DNA of 16,166 nucleotides from Eubacteriaceae bacterium (GTDB lineage Bacteria > Bacillota > Clostridia > Eubacteriales > Anaerofustaceae): the NCBI GenBank assembly GCA_017613995.1, contig JAGACT010000010.1, forward strand, positions 1 to 16,166, in the 5' to 3' direction. The notes under the pieces were generated by a model that searched no databases, was not told where the DNA came from, and worked only from the letters and a program-made list of their open reading frames with translations. The position numbers were made by a program, and so were the translations under genes. This document shows, in pieces, positions 1-6,251 of this stretch; position 1 is the stretch's first letter, and every line of letters starts with the position of its first letter.

Positions 1-13
1 GGCTCTTCTCGTG

Positions 14-19
14 TATAAT
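14..19 (+). promoter_or_regulatory. -10 element of tRNA promoter
   Basis: A perfect TATAAT ends 11 bases before the first tRNA base, the right distance for a promoter starting transcription near position 26. The matching -35 box would lie before the window, so only half of the promoter can be seen. Confidence 0.6.
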
Positions 20-30
20 ATCTAAGTGCT

Positions 31-107
31 GGAGGCATAGCTCAGCTGGTTAGAGCGTTCGCTTCACACGCGAGAGGTCATGAGTTCGAGTCTCTTTGTC
101 TCCACCA
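31..107 (+). tRNA. tRNA-Val (anticodon CAC)
   Basis: The cloverleaf folds by hand. The acceptor stem is 31-37 with 97-103 (one G.U pair at 35/99), the D stem 40-43/53-56, the anticodon stem 58-62/70-74 with loop TTCACAC and anticodon CAC at 65-67, and the T stem 80-84/92-96. The discriminator A104 is followed by an encoded CCA (105-107). The T stem has a T81/T95 mismatch and the anticodon stem closes with a T.G pair, so the tRNA looks somewhat weak. CAC reads the valine codon GTG. The next tRNA starts after one base, so the two are almost certainly one transcript. Confidence 0.9.
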
Positions 108-108
108 C

Positions 109-182
109 GCAGGTGTAGCTCAATGGCAGAGCACCGGCTTCCCAAGCCGGCTACGAGGGTTCGATTCCCTTCACCTGCTCCA
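109..182 (+). tRNA. tRNA-Gly (anticodon CCC)
   Basis: A clean cloverleaf. The acceptor stem 109-115 pairs fully with 172-178. The anticodon stem 134-138/146-150 encloses loop TTCCCAA with anticodon CCC at 141-143. The T loop is TTCGATT. Discriminator T179 and encoded CCA occupy 179-182. It reads the glycine codon GGG. It shares the transcript of the upstream tRNA-Val and is followed at 198 by a terminator. Confidence 0.95.
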
Positions 183-197
183 GATCGTTTCTGGATG

Positions 198-224
198 CCT
201 TTACAATAAGTAAAGGTCTTTTTT
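198..224 (+). terminator. Rho-independent terminator of the tRNA pair
   Basis: A 7-bp stem (CCTTTAC 198-204 with GTAAAGG 210-216, loop AATAA) is followed by TCTTTTTT. It closes the tRNA unit just before the PAP2-like gene. Confidence 0.85.
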
Positions 225-246
225 GTTTAATCTTTCGGGGGTGACG

Positions 247-924
247 ATGGATCTGATAAAGAAACTCTTTTCCAGGGAGGGAAGATTCCCGCTGGCGGCC
301 TTCTCCCTCACCGCGGCGGCGGTGAACCTTCTGGCGTACTATGTACCGAAGTTAATAACCCTCAACGTCCCCATGCACTCCATGGAGATATCCCTGGACT
401 ATCTGATCCCCTTCATACCGGCGACGATAGTCATCTACGCGGGGGCTTTTATCCAGTGGGCGGTGTACTATTTCAGGACCGCCGCATCCGGGAGCGCCCC
501 GGTATCCAGGTTCCTGACGGCGGAGATCATCGCTAAGATCGTCTGCGCGGTGTCCTTCATAGTTTATCCCGCCACCGTAGGCAGGCCCCTGGCCGAGGGA
601 AGAGACATCTTCTCGGTCCTCACGAATTTCATGTTCGCGGTGGACGTGCCCACCTGTATCTTTCCCTCCATCCACTGCCTGCAGAGCTGGCTTTGCATGC
701 GCTTCGCCCTGGGCAGAAAGGAGCTCAGCGTGCCCCGCAAAATCTTCTGCGTGATCTTTACCCTGGCGGTATGCGTATCCACCGTGACCATGAAGCAGCA
801 TGCCATCGTGGACGTTCCGGCGGGCATCCTGCTGGCGGAGGTATGCCTGGCCCTCTCGCCGCACCTTAAGCTCACCCGGTGGGCAAAGAGCAGGATGGAC
901 GCCTGGCTGGGCGGTGAAATGTAA
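247..924 (+). CDS. PAP2-superfamily integral membrane phosphatase-like protein
   Basis: This 225-residue, highly hydrophobic protein has about six predicted membrane segments. Two stretches match the PAP2 (phosphatidic acid phosphatase type 2) active site: PSIH at residues 140-143, where the His is the expected proton donor, and H185-x3-D189 followed by VPAG, matching the third motif with its nucleophile His and the following Asp. An upstream YPATVGRP stretch resembles the first motif seen in the PAP2_3 / inositol-phosphotransferase branch. By family it should hydrolyse or transfer phosphate from a lipid phosphate or prenyl pyrophosphate at the membrane; the substrate is not readable. I chose ATG 247, preceded by GGGGGTG at 237-243. 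An in-frame TTG at 223 lies in the terminator T tract and is unlikely, while GTG 241 remains possible. No clear own promoter is visible, so read-through from the tRNA unit is possible. Confidence 0.8.
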   Translation: MDLIKKLFSREGRFPLAAFSLTAAAVNLLAYYVPKLITLNVPMHSMEISLDYLIPFIPATIVIYAGAFIQWAVYYFRTAASGSAPVSRFLTAEIIAKIVCAVSFIVYPATVGRPLAEGRDIFSVLTNFMFAVDVPTCIFPSIHCLQSWLCMRFALGRKELSVPRKIFCVIFTLAVCVSTVTMKQHAIVDVPAGILLAEVCLALSPHLKLTRWAKSRMDAWLGGEM

Positions 925-959
925 GTTTTTCGAAAGATTTGTATATTTTAATAATTTCG

Positions 960-991
960 TTACTGTAAACTAACCGAGGATATTGTATAAT
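960..991 (+). promoter_or_regulatory. Possible promoter for the LtaS-like gene
   Basis: A perfect TATAAT (986-991) lies 35 bases before the TTG start. The best -35 candidate is TTACTG at 960-965, but the 20-base spacer is too long, so the -10 is convincing and the -35 is not. Confidence 0.4.
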
Positions 992-1026
992 CCATTAGTG
1001 TCGCAACCGACATACGGGAGATATAT

Positions 1027-3231
1027 TTGAGCACGATTACCACACAGGGCGCCGTCACCGAGGAGGGCGCCGAGAAAAAGGAAACCAAAGAAAAAAGAAC
1101 AAACAGCTTCAGATCCGTCATCGAAGAATACCGGGAGCCCCTGGTGATCTTCATTTACTTCTTCTTCGTAATGGCTTATCTGGAGATCCTCATCCATCTG
1201 TGCGTCTACGGCAACACCACCGCCATGAGGATATATCCGATAATCTTCTCACTGCCGGCGGCCATGGTTTTTTCCGCCCTGGTGAGCCTGTGCCGGGGAA
1301 GAGCCAGAAAGATAACGGGCATCATCGTGGTATTCCTGGTGTGCTTCGTTTTCTGTGCCCAGTATATATATTTCCGCATCTTCGGATCCTTCTTTTCCAT
1401 GTCCCAGCTGAAGATGGGCGGCGACGCCGTCACCAGCTTCTGGAAGGAGACCGTTTCCTGCGTCAAATCCAACATCATCACCCTGGTGCTGTTTTTGCTC
1501 CCTGTGTTTCTGGGACCGTTCCTTCTGCGCAGGACCAGCTCCCCGAAGAGGAGCCTGAAGCAGAAGCTCATCATGCTGGCAGCTCTGTGCGTGGCTGCAG
1601 TGCTTCTTCATGTCTGCTGTCTGGGAGTCCTGGCTTCCGCCGGCACCGGCAGCTATACCGCTTACGAGACATATCACTCCCCGGACAGCTCCACCGACAA
1701 GTCGGTGAAGAGCCTGGGGGTCATGACCACCGCCCGGCTGGAAGCGTACTTCATGCTCACCGGCAAGTCCTCCGACGCCATCAACAACCTGGGCAGCGAG
1801 GATACCGGAGAGACCCTGGCGGACGTGGACTACGATCTCAACGTCATCGAGGGACTGGATTTCACTGCGCTGAATCCCAAGGCATGGGATGACGACATCC
1901 TGGCCCTGAACAACTACCTGGCCACCCAGACCGGCAGCTACAAAAACCAGTATACCGGCATCTTCGAGGGAAAGAACGTCATAACCATCTGCGCCGAATC
2001 CTTCAGCCCCTACCTTATCGACGAGGAACTGATGCCCACCCTGTACCGCCTTGCCCACGGCGGAGTGGTGTTCACAAACTTCTACAACTGTTTCCCGAAT
2101 ACCACCACCAACGGCGAGTACGCCATGATGACGGGGCTTCTGCCGGACTTCACCCGCTACAAGTTCGACGCCAGCATGCAGTACTCCATCTACTGCGACA
2201 TGCCCTATGTCCTGGGAAATGTATACAAGGACATGGGCGGAAAGACCTTCGCCTACCATAACTACATCGGGGAATACTACGAAAGAGAAGACGTGTATCC
2301 CCACTTCGGATACGACAAGGTCCGCTTCATGGACGACGGCATGGAGTTCTCCGACGAATGGCCCTCCTCCGATCTGGAGATGATGATGCAGAGCATCGGC
2401 GACTATATCAACGAGGAGTTCTTCACCGTCCACTACATGACCTTCAGCGGCCACTATCAGTACGATTTCGACGTGAACCCCATGTGCGACAAAAACTACG
2501 ACTACACTAAGGACATGGACTACAGCTACGCCGTAAGGGCGTACATCTCCTGCAACTACGAGCTTGAAAAGGCCCTGGAATACCTGGTGGCCCGTCTCGA
2601 AGCAGCCGGAAGGCTGGACGATACGGTGATCGTCCTGACGACGGACCATTATCCCTACGGCCTCGAGGAGGAGGAGTACAACGAGCTGGCTGGAAAGGAA
2701 GTGGACACCGTCTTCGGAAAGTACTGGAACAGCTTCATATGCTTCAATTCCGAGTACGAGGACGAGCCCATCATCTGCGACAACTACTGCTGCAGCATAG
2801 ACATCCTGCCGACCCTCCTGAACCTGCTCGGATACGACTACGATTCCCGTCTGCTGATGGGCACCGACGCCCTGTCCGAGGGCGCCCACGTGGCCATCCT
2901 TGCCGACGGCAGCTTCCTCACTGACCGCATACGCTTCGACGCGGACGCAAACGAGGTCTACTATCAGGAAGGCGCCGGTTCCGTTACCGAGGGATACGTC
3001 GAGGCCTACAAGAACATCGTATCCAACAAGTTCACGATCTCGAACGCCATACTGTACAACGACTATTACTACTTCCTGGCGAAGAACTTCACGCCCCCGA
3101 AGCCCGCGCCCACGATCGAGGAGGACGCGCTCACCACTATCCAGTCCGTCATCGACGAACTGAATCCTCCCGAGGAGGAAGACGACTGGTGGGATGAGGA
3201 CGAATGGTGGGACGATGAAGACGACTGGTGA
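1027..3231 (+). CDS. LtaS-like membrane sulfatase-fold phosphotransferase
   Basis: This 734-residue protein has the layout of lipoteichoic acid synthase and related phosphoglycerol transferases: five N-terminal membrane segments (about 38-60, 70-88, 96-118, 148-168, 180-204), a linker, then an extracytoplasmic sulfatase-fold domain from about residue 315. The metal and catalytic signatures are visible: E324 in ITICAES, a TTTNGE motif whose T360 aligns with the catalytic Thr of LtaS, and D540-H541 in TTDHYP. The family transfers phosphoglycerol from phosphatidylglycerol to glycolipid or polymer acceptors outside the membrane. Which acceptor is used here cannot be read. The start is TTG 1027 with GGGAG at 1016-1020. 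The C-terminus (about residues 712-734) is an extraordinary acidic tail with five Trp and many Asp/Glu, beyond the end of the catalytic domain. A strong terminator follows. Confidence 0.88.
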   Translation: MSTITTQGAVTEEGAEKKETKEKRTNSFRSVIEEYREPLVIFIYFFFVMAYLEILIHLCVYGNTTAMRIYPIIFSLPAAMVFSALVSLCRGRARKITGIIVVFLVCFVFCAQYIYFRIFGSFFSMSQLKMGGDAVTSFWKETVSCVKSNIITLVLFLLPVFLGPFLLRRTSSPKRSLKQKLIMLAALCVAAVLLHVCCLGVLASAGTGSYTAYETYHSPDSSTDKSVKSLGVMTTARLEAYFMLTGKSSDAINNLGSEDTGETLADVDYDLNVIEGLDFTALNPKAWDDDILALNNYLATQTGSYKNQYTGIFEGKNVITICAESFSPYLIDEELMPTLYRLAHGGVVFTNFYNCFPNTTTNGEYAMMTGLLPDFTRYKFDASMQYSIYCDMPYVLGNVYKDMGGKTFAYHNYIGEYYEREDVYPHFGYDKVRFMDDGMEFSDEWPSSDLEMMMQSIGDYINEEFFTVHYMTFSGHYQYDFDVNPMCDKNYDYTKDMDYSYAVRAYISCNYELEKALEYLVARLEAAGRLDDTVIVLTTDHYPYGLEEEEYNELAGKEVDTVFGKYWNSFICFNSEYEDEPIICDNYCCSIDILPTLLNLLGYDYDSRLLMGTDALSEGAHVAILADGSFLTDRIRFDADANEVYYQEGAGSVTEGYVEAYKNIVSNKFTISNAILYNDYYYFLAKNFTPPKPAPTIEEDALTTIQSVIDELNPPEEEDDWWDEDEWWDDEDDW

Positions 3232-3248
3232 TAGTGCGCATCTTATCC

Positions 3249-3276
3249 GCGGAAGACATGTTCTTCCGCTTTTTTT
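3249..3276 (+). terminator. Rho-independent terminator after LtaS-like gene
   Basis: A perfect 8-bp stem (GCGGAAGA 3249-3256 with TCTTCCGC 3262-3269, loop CATGT) is followed by seven T. Confidence 0.92.
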
Positions 3277-3307
3277 GTGCGCGCTATCCCAAATTGCCCC
3301 TTTGCCC

Positions 3308-3335
3308 TTGTCTTGGCGGGCGCGGATGCTATAAT
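3308..3335 (+). promoter_or_regulatory. Promoter of the MurE-type ligase gene
   Basis: TTGTCT (3308-3313), a 16-base spacer and TATAAT (3330-3335) preceded by TGC (3327-3329), an extended -10. Transcription would begin near 3342, leaving a very short leader that includes the GGAG ribosome site at 3346-3349. Confidence 0.7.
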
Positions 3336-3357
3336 TGATGAGGCAGGAGTTTTAGAT

Positions 3358-4818
3358 ATGAAGAAACTTTGTGAATTACTGGACTGTGAATACGACACCC
3401 CCATCGACAGGGTGGTGGTGAATTCCAAGGAAGCCGGGGAAGGGGCCCTTTTCGTGTGCACCGACATGGGCACTTCCGATCGGCATGCCTTCATAGACGA
3501 CGCCATCGAGAGGGGAGTATCCGCCGTGGTGGTCAAAAGGGACGTGGGGGAAAAGAGCGTTCCCGTGATAAAGGTGGATGATCCCAACGAGGTGATGCCG
3601 AAGATCTGTGAAAAGCTCTACGACTACCCCCTTTCGGAAATGACCGTGATAGGGGTCACCGGCACTGACGGAAAGACCAGCGTCGCCACCATGATACAGA
3701 CCCTTATGGGGGATGACGTTTGCGGCTACAGCGGCACCAACGGCTACGGCTGCAGTGCATTCCACCGGGATACGGACAACAACCTGACCACGCCGGACGC
3801 CAACAAGCTCTACTCCTACTTCAGGGAATTCGCCGATGCCGGGATGAAATACGTATCCATGGAGGTCTCCAGCGACGCCCTGCTGAGGGGAAGGGTCAGA
3901 AGCATAGAATACGACGTGACGGTGCTCACCAACATCACCAGCGAGCACCTCAATTCCCACAAGACCCTGGAGAACTACGTGGAGTGCAAGTGCCGCCTGT
4001 TCTCCCAGACGAAAAAGGACGGCTGGTGCATCCTGAACGCCGACAGCCTCCATTTCGAGCAGGCCAAAGCCGCCGCGACGGGGAAGGTCCTGACCTACGG
4101 AAAGGATCCCTCCTGCGACATGTACTTCAAGAACGTAAGGCTCCATGTGGGCTCCAGCCAGTTCACCATGGTATACGATGGCAAAGAGTACGATGTAGAC
4201 CTTCCCGCGGGAGGGGACTTCAATATCTACAACCTATGCGCCGCCTCCCTGGTGATGTTCGTCACGGGCCACAGCTTCGGGGATTTTCGGGACAACATCG
4301 CGAAGATAGACATAAGCGGCCGCCTGGACATCATAGACGTGGGACAGGATTTCTATGCCATGGTGGATTACGCCCATACCCCCAACGCCATCTCGAACCT
4401 TCTTAGGTACCTCAGGCTCCTGGACGTGAACCGCACCATCATCATCAACGGGCAGCCCGGGGAGAGGGATCCCTACAAGAGAAGGGAAGTGCCGGAGCTG
4501 GAGGTGAGGCAGGCTGATTACGTGATCTTCTGCTACGAGGATCCCAGAAGCGAGGATCCCCTGGAGATCCTCAGGCAGATGACGGAGAACATCCACGACT
4601 TCACAAACTGGGAGATCGTGGTGGACCGCAGCGAAGCCATCAAGCGGGCCGTGGACATGGCCGAGCCCAACGACATCATCATGATCCTGGGAAAGGGCAA
4701 CGAAAAGTATCAGAAGTTCAGCGACCGCACGATATACTTCTGCGACGAGGAGGAGATGGAAAAGCACATCGTCGACCGCCTCAGAAGGGAAGGAAAGCCC
4801 GTGAAGGAAAGAAAGTGA
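3358..4818 (+). CDS. murE: MurE-type Mur ligase (UDP-MurNAc-tripeptide synthetase-like)
   Basis: This 486-residue protein is the usual length for MurE, with three domains in order: an N-terminal UDP-binding domain (1-95), a central ATPase with P-loop GVTGTDGKTS (99-108), and a C-terminal domain starting near GRLD. MurE adds the third amino acid (mDAP or Lys) to UDP-MurNAc-Ala-Glu in the cytoplasm. Familiar blocks are present: MEVSS-AL (168-175), EHLNSHKT, the lysine of VECKCRLF expected to be carbamylated, VDYAHTPNA, GERDPYKRR and GKGNEKYQ (445-452). Several consensus residues differ: MEVSSHAL has D173 for His, DNPR has become EDPR (394-397), and GKGHE has become GKGNE. The Arg of DNPR, typical of mDAP-specific enzymes, is kept. 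I chose ATG 3358 (GGAG 3346-3349, promoter just upstream) over an in-frame GTG at 3277 that follows the previous terminator directly. The gene stands alone, outside a division/cell-wall cluster. It could be a specialised paralogue. Confidence 0.8.
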   Translation: MKKLCELLDCEYDTPIDRVVVNSKEAGEGALFVCTDMGTSDRHAFIDDAIERGVSAVVVKRDVGEKSVPVIKVDDPNEVMPKICEKLYDYPLSEMTVIGVTGTDGKTSVATMIQTLMGDDVCGYSGTNGYGCSAFHRDTDNNLTTPDANKLYSYFREFADAGMKYVSMEVSSDALLRGRVRSIEYDVTVLTNITSEHLNSHKTLENYVECKCRLFSQTKKDGWCILNADSLHFEQAKAAATGKVLTYGKDPSCDMYFKNVRLHVGSSQFTMVYDGKEYDVDLPAGGDFNIYNLCAASLVMFVTGHSFGDFRDNIAKIDISGRLDIIDVGQDFYAMVDYAHTPNAISNLLRYLRLLDVNRTIIINGQPGERDPYKRREVPELEVRQADYVIFCYEDPRSEDPLEILRQMTENIHDFTNWEIVVDRSEAIKRAVDMAEPNDIIMILGKGNEKYQKFSDRTIYFCDEEEMEKHIVDRLRREGKPVKERK

Positions 4819-4827
4819 CACAATATA

Positions 4828-4857
4828 AAATGATCCGGAGAGTGCTCCGGATCATTT
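4828..4857. terminator. Bidirectional terminator between convergent genes
   Basis: A perfect 13-bp stem (4828-4840 with 4845-4857, loop AGTG) sits between the convergent Mur ligase and lipoprotein genes. The A/T pairs at the base give T-rich tails on both sides, better on the minus strand (TTTTATATT) than on the plus strand. Confidence 0.85.
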
Positions 4858-4869
4858 CACTTTCAGATG

Positions 4870-5361
4870 CTATATCACTACTTCCTTGTTGGCTTCCTCC
4901 AGATCCTTGCCCTTGTACTCGTACTTTCCGGGAGGGTTGTTGAGCCAGATGTCGTCGATGGTGAAGTAGCCGTCATTGGGATACATCGTGAAGGTATACT
5001 CCTTCGTCATCTCCGGCATGCTGCCGGCCTCCATGGTCTCGGGAACTGCCTTGTAGTACACCGTGATCTTGTAGGTGTCCTCTCCGGTCTTCTCGATATC
5101 CTGGACCGCGCCGCTTCTGACGGCTCCGGAGAACATGATCCCCGAGGTGTAGTACATTCCGTCCTCGTTCGATCCGAACCAGACGAATACCCATGTCCCG
5201 TCATCCTCGGCGGCCCACACTCCCGCGAGGGCATCCCAGAAGGCCTGTTTGTCCAGTTCCTGATTCTGGACGGTGGGTTTGTCCGTCTCGGTCTTCTTCC
5301 CGCAGGAAGCGGCCGATACGATCAGCAGGACGACCAGTAAAATTGCAGCGATTCTTTTCAT
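4870..5361 (-). CDS. Small lipoprotein of unknown function
   Basis: The 163-residue product starts with a lipoprotein signal peptide: MKR, a hydrophobic run to about residue 16, then AAS-C20 as the lipobox, slightly off consensus because Ala replaces Leu at -3. After cleavage, C20 would be lipidated and the protein anchored on the outer face of the membrane. The mature part is acidic, rich in Trp/Tyr and short beta-like strands, beginning LAGVWAAEDDGTW, which recalls small lipocalin-like or NTF2-like lipoproteins, but I recognise no family. ATG 5361 is preceded by an excellent AGGAGG (complement at 5367-5373). An upstream in-frame start at 5418 would place a charged extension before the signal peptide and is rejected. 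It follows tetR on the same strand with 53 bases between. Confidence 0.8.
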   Translation of the reverse strand: MKRIAAILLVVLLIVSAASCGKKTETDKPTVQNQELDKQAFWDALAGVWAAEDDGTWVFVWFGSNEDGMYYTSGIMFSGAVRSGAVQDIEKTGEDTYKITVYYKAVPETMEAGSMPEMTKEYTFTMYPNDGYFTIDDIWLNNPPGKYEYKGKDLEEANKEVVI

Positions 5362-5379
5362 TTTTTTCCTCCTTGTTTT

Positions 5380-5385
5380 ATTATA
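5380..5385 (-). promoter_or_regulatory. Possible -10 box for the lipoprotein gene
   Basis: TATAAT on the minus strand lies 18 bases before the lipoprotein ATG; no convincing -35 is present at 16-18 bases. A GC-rich inverted repeat (CCCCC 5394-5398, GGGGG 5402-5406) occupies the spacer region and has no T tract, so it is not a clear terminator for tetR. Confidence 0.35.
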
Positions 5386-5414
5386 CATGTCTTCCCCCGC
5401 CGGGGGATGTGTAT

Positions 5415-6080
5415 TCACTTTACCCTTACCGTGAAGTATTCCTCTATCATAACGGTGCTCTTCTCCAGGATCTTTTTCGCCGTGAGGTTCTTTTCCTCCA
5501 GCACCCCCTCATCCGCACCGAGGAGGCGGTACAGGAAAAGGGAGATCCAATCCAGGAAGAACCCCTCCGAAGAAGCGAGCTGCCCGTCCAGATATGAGAT
5601 GTACAGCCTCGACACCGTATCCCTGTTGGCGATGGTCATCATCAGGGCCTCGCCGTTTTCCTCGTTAAGCGCCGTTCCCATGGCCCGGGTGATGCCCTTC
5701 ACGGCCTCGTCGGAAGGCACGGGATAGTTGTCCGCGGAATAGCGCATGTTGTGGAATTCCCGGTAGAAGCGGTACGCCTTCGGATCATCCCGCAGCATGC
5801 GGTACTGTATCCGGCTGGAGACGATGCCGCAGATAATGGGGTCGTCGGTCCCTGTATGCTTCACTGTGAGGGTGCGGGCGGCTTCGCTGATGTCCGCGAA
5901 ATAATCCCTAAAGATGCTGTAGCCTATGGCGGGCTTCGATTCGAAGTTGTAGTAGATGGCGCCCTGGCTGGTGTCGCTGAGAGTGGCTATGTCCACGAAC
6001 GATGTCCCGTGGTATCCCTTTTCGTAGAAGAGCTTTCTCGCCGCCTGTTTTATCCTGTCCTTTGTAGATATTTCCTTCAC
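5415..6080 (-). CDS. TetR/AcrR-family transcriptional regulator
   Basis: This 221-residue protein has the TetR N-terminal DNA-binding domain: RIKQAARKLFYEKGYHGTS at residues 9-27, then the helix-turn-helix at about 27-46 (TSFVDIATLS..SQGAIYYNF). The ligand-binding C-terminal half has no recognisable signature, as is normal for the family. TetR proteins bind palindromes as dimers and usually release DNA when a small molecule binds. I chose GTG 6080: GGAG lies 6 bases upstream, and a TTGAAT-18-TATAAT promoter places the RNA start near 6110, downstream of the alternative ATG 6134 and TTG 6146. The gene is divergent from the URO-D-like operon, with the two -35 boxes only 9 bases apart, so it most likely regulates itself and that operon. 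Confidence 0.88.
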   Translation of the reverse strand: MKEISTKDRIKQAARKLFYEKGYHGTSFVDIATLSDTSQGAIYYNFESKPAIGYSIFRDYFADISEAARTLTVKHTGTDDPIICGIVSSRIQYRMLRDDPKAYRFYREFHNMRYSADNYPVPSDEAVKGITRAMGTALNEENGEALMMTIANRDTVSRLYISYLDGQLASSEGFFLDWISLFLYRLLGADEGVLEEKNLTAKKILEKSTVMIEEYFTVRVK

Positions 6081-6116
6081 TGTATTCTCCGTCCCGTCCG
6101 GGGTATCCTTACATCC

Positions 6117-6146
6117 ATTATAGCCTTTAGACATGTCAAAATTCAA
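6117..6146 (-). promoter_or_regulatory. tetR promoter
   Basis: On the minus strand: TTGAAT (6146-6141), 18-base spacer, TATAAT (6122-6117). The expected RNA start, near 6110, supports the GTG start at 6080. Confidence 0.65.
6126..6141. promoter_or_regulatory. Candidate TetR operator palindrome
   Basis: TTTAGACATGTCAAAA matches its own complement at 14 of 16 positions, with a perfect GACATGTC core (6130-6137). It fills the spacer between the tetR -35 and -10 boxes, where binding would block tetR transcription. Assignment to this TetR protein is inference from position and symmetry. Confidence 0.5.
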
Positions 6147-6155
6147 TAAAGATTA

Positions 6156-6184
6156 TTGACATACAAAAAGTTTTTTCGTATACT
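6156..6184 (+). promoter_or_regulatory. Promoter of the URO-D-like operon
   Basis: Near-consensus: TTGACA (6156-6161), 17-base spacer, TATACT (6179-6184). The RNA should start near 6191, giving a leader of about 60 bases. Confidence 0.85.
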
Positions 6185-6193
6185 CAGATTAGG

Positions 6194-6215
6194 TTGCACC
6201 CCGTACCGGGTGCGA
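6194..6215 (+). promoter_or_regulatory. Leader hairpin / near-palindrome, possible operator
   Basis: TTGCACCC (6194-6201) and GGGTGCGA (6208-6215) form an inverted repeat around CGTACC, starting about 4 bases after the predicted RNA start. It could be a second repressor site or a 5' RNA hairpin; there is no T tract, so it is not a terminator. Confidence 0.4.
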
Positions 6216-6251
6216 AGATATCAATTACATTATAGCAAGGATGAAAGAGAT

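Noticed and set aside
1249..2889. 546-codon minus-strand open frame
   Set aside because: It is antisense to the LtaS-like gene, whose motifs and ribosome site are clear.
5391..5408. GC hairpin after tetR as a terminator
   Set aside because: The inverted repeat has only a 5-6 bp stem and no T tract on the minus strand, so I did not call it.
6156..6251. N-terminal extension of protein A from TTG 6156
   Set aside because: The TTG is part of the TTGACA promoter box, so it would not be transcribed.
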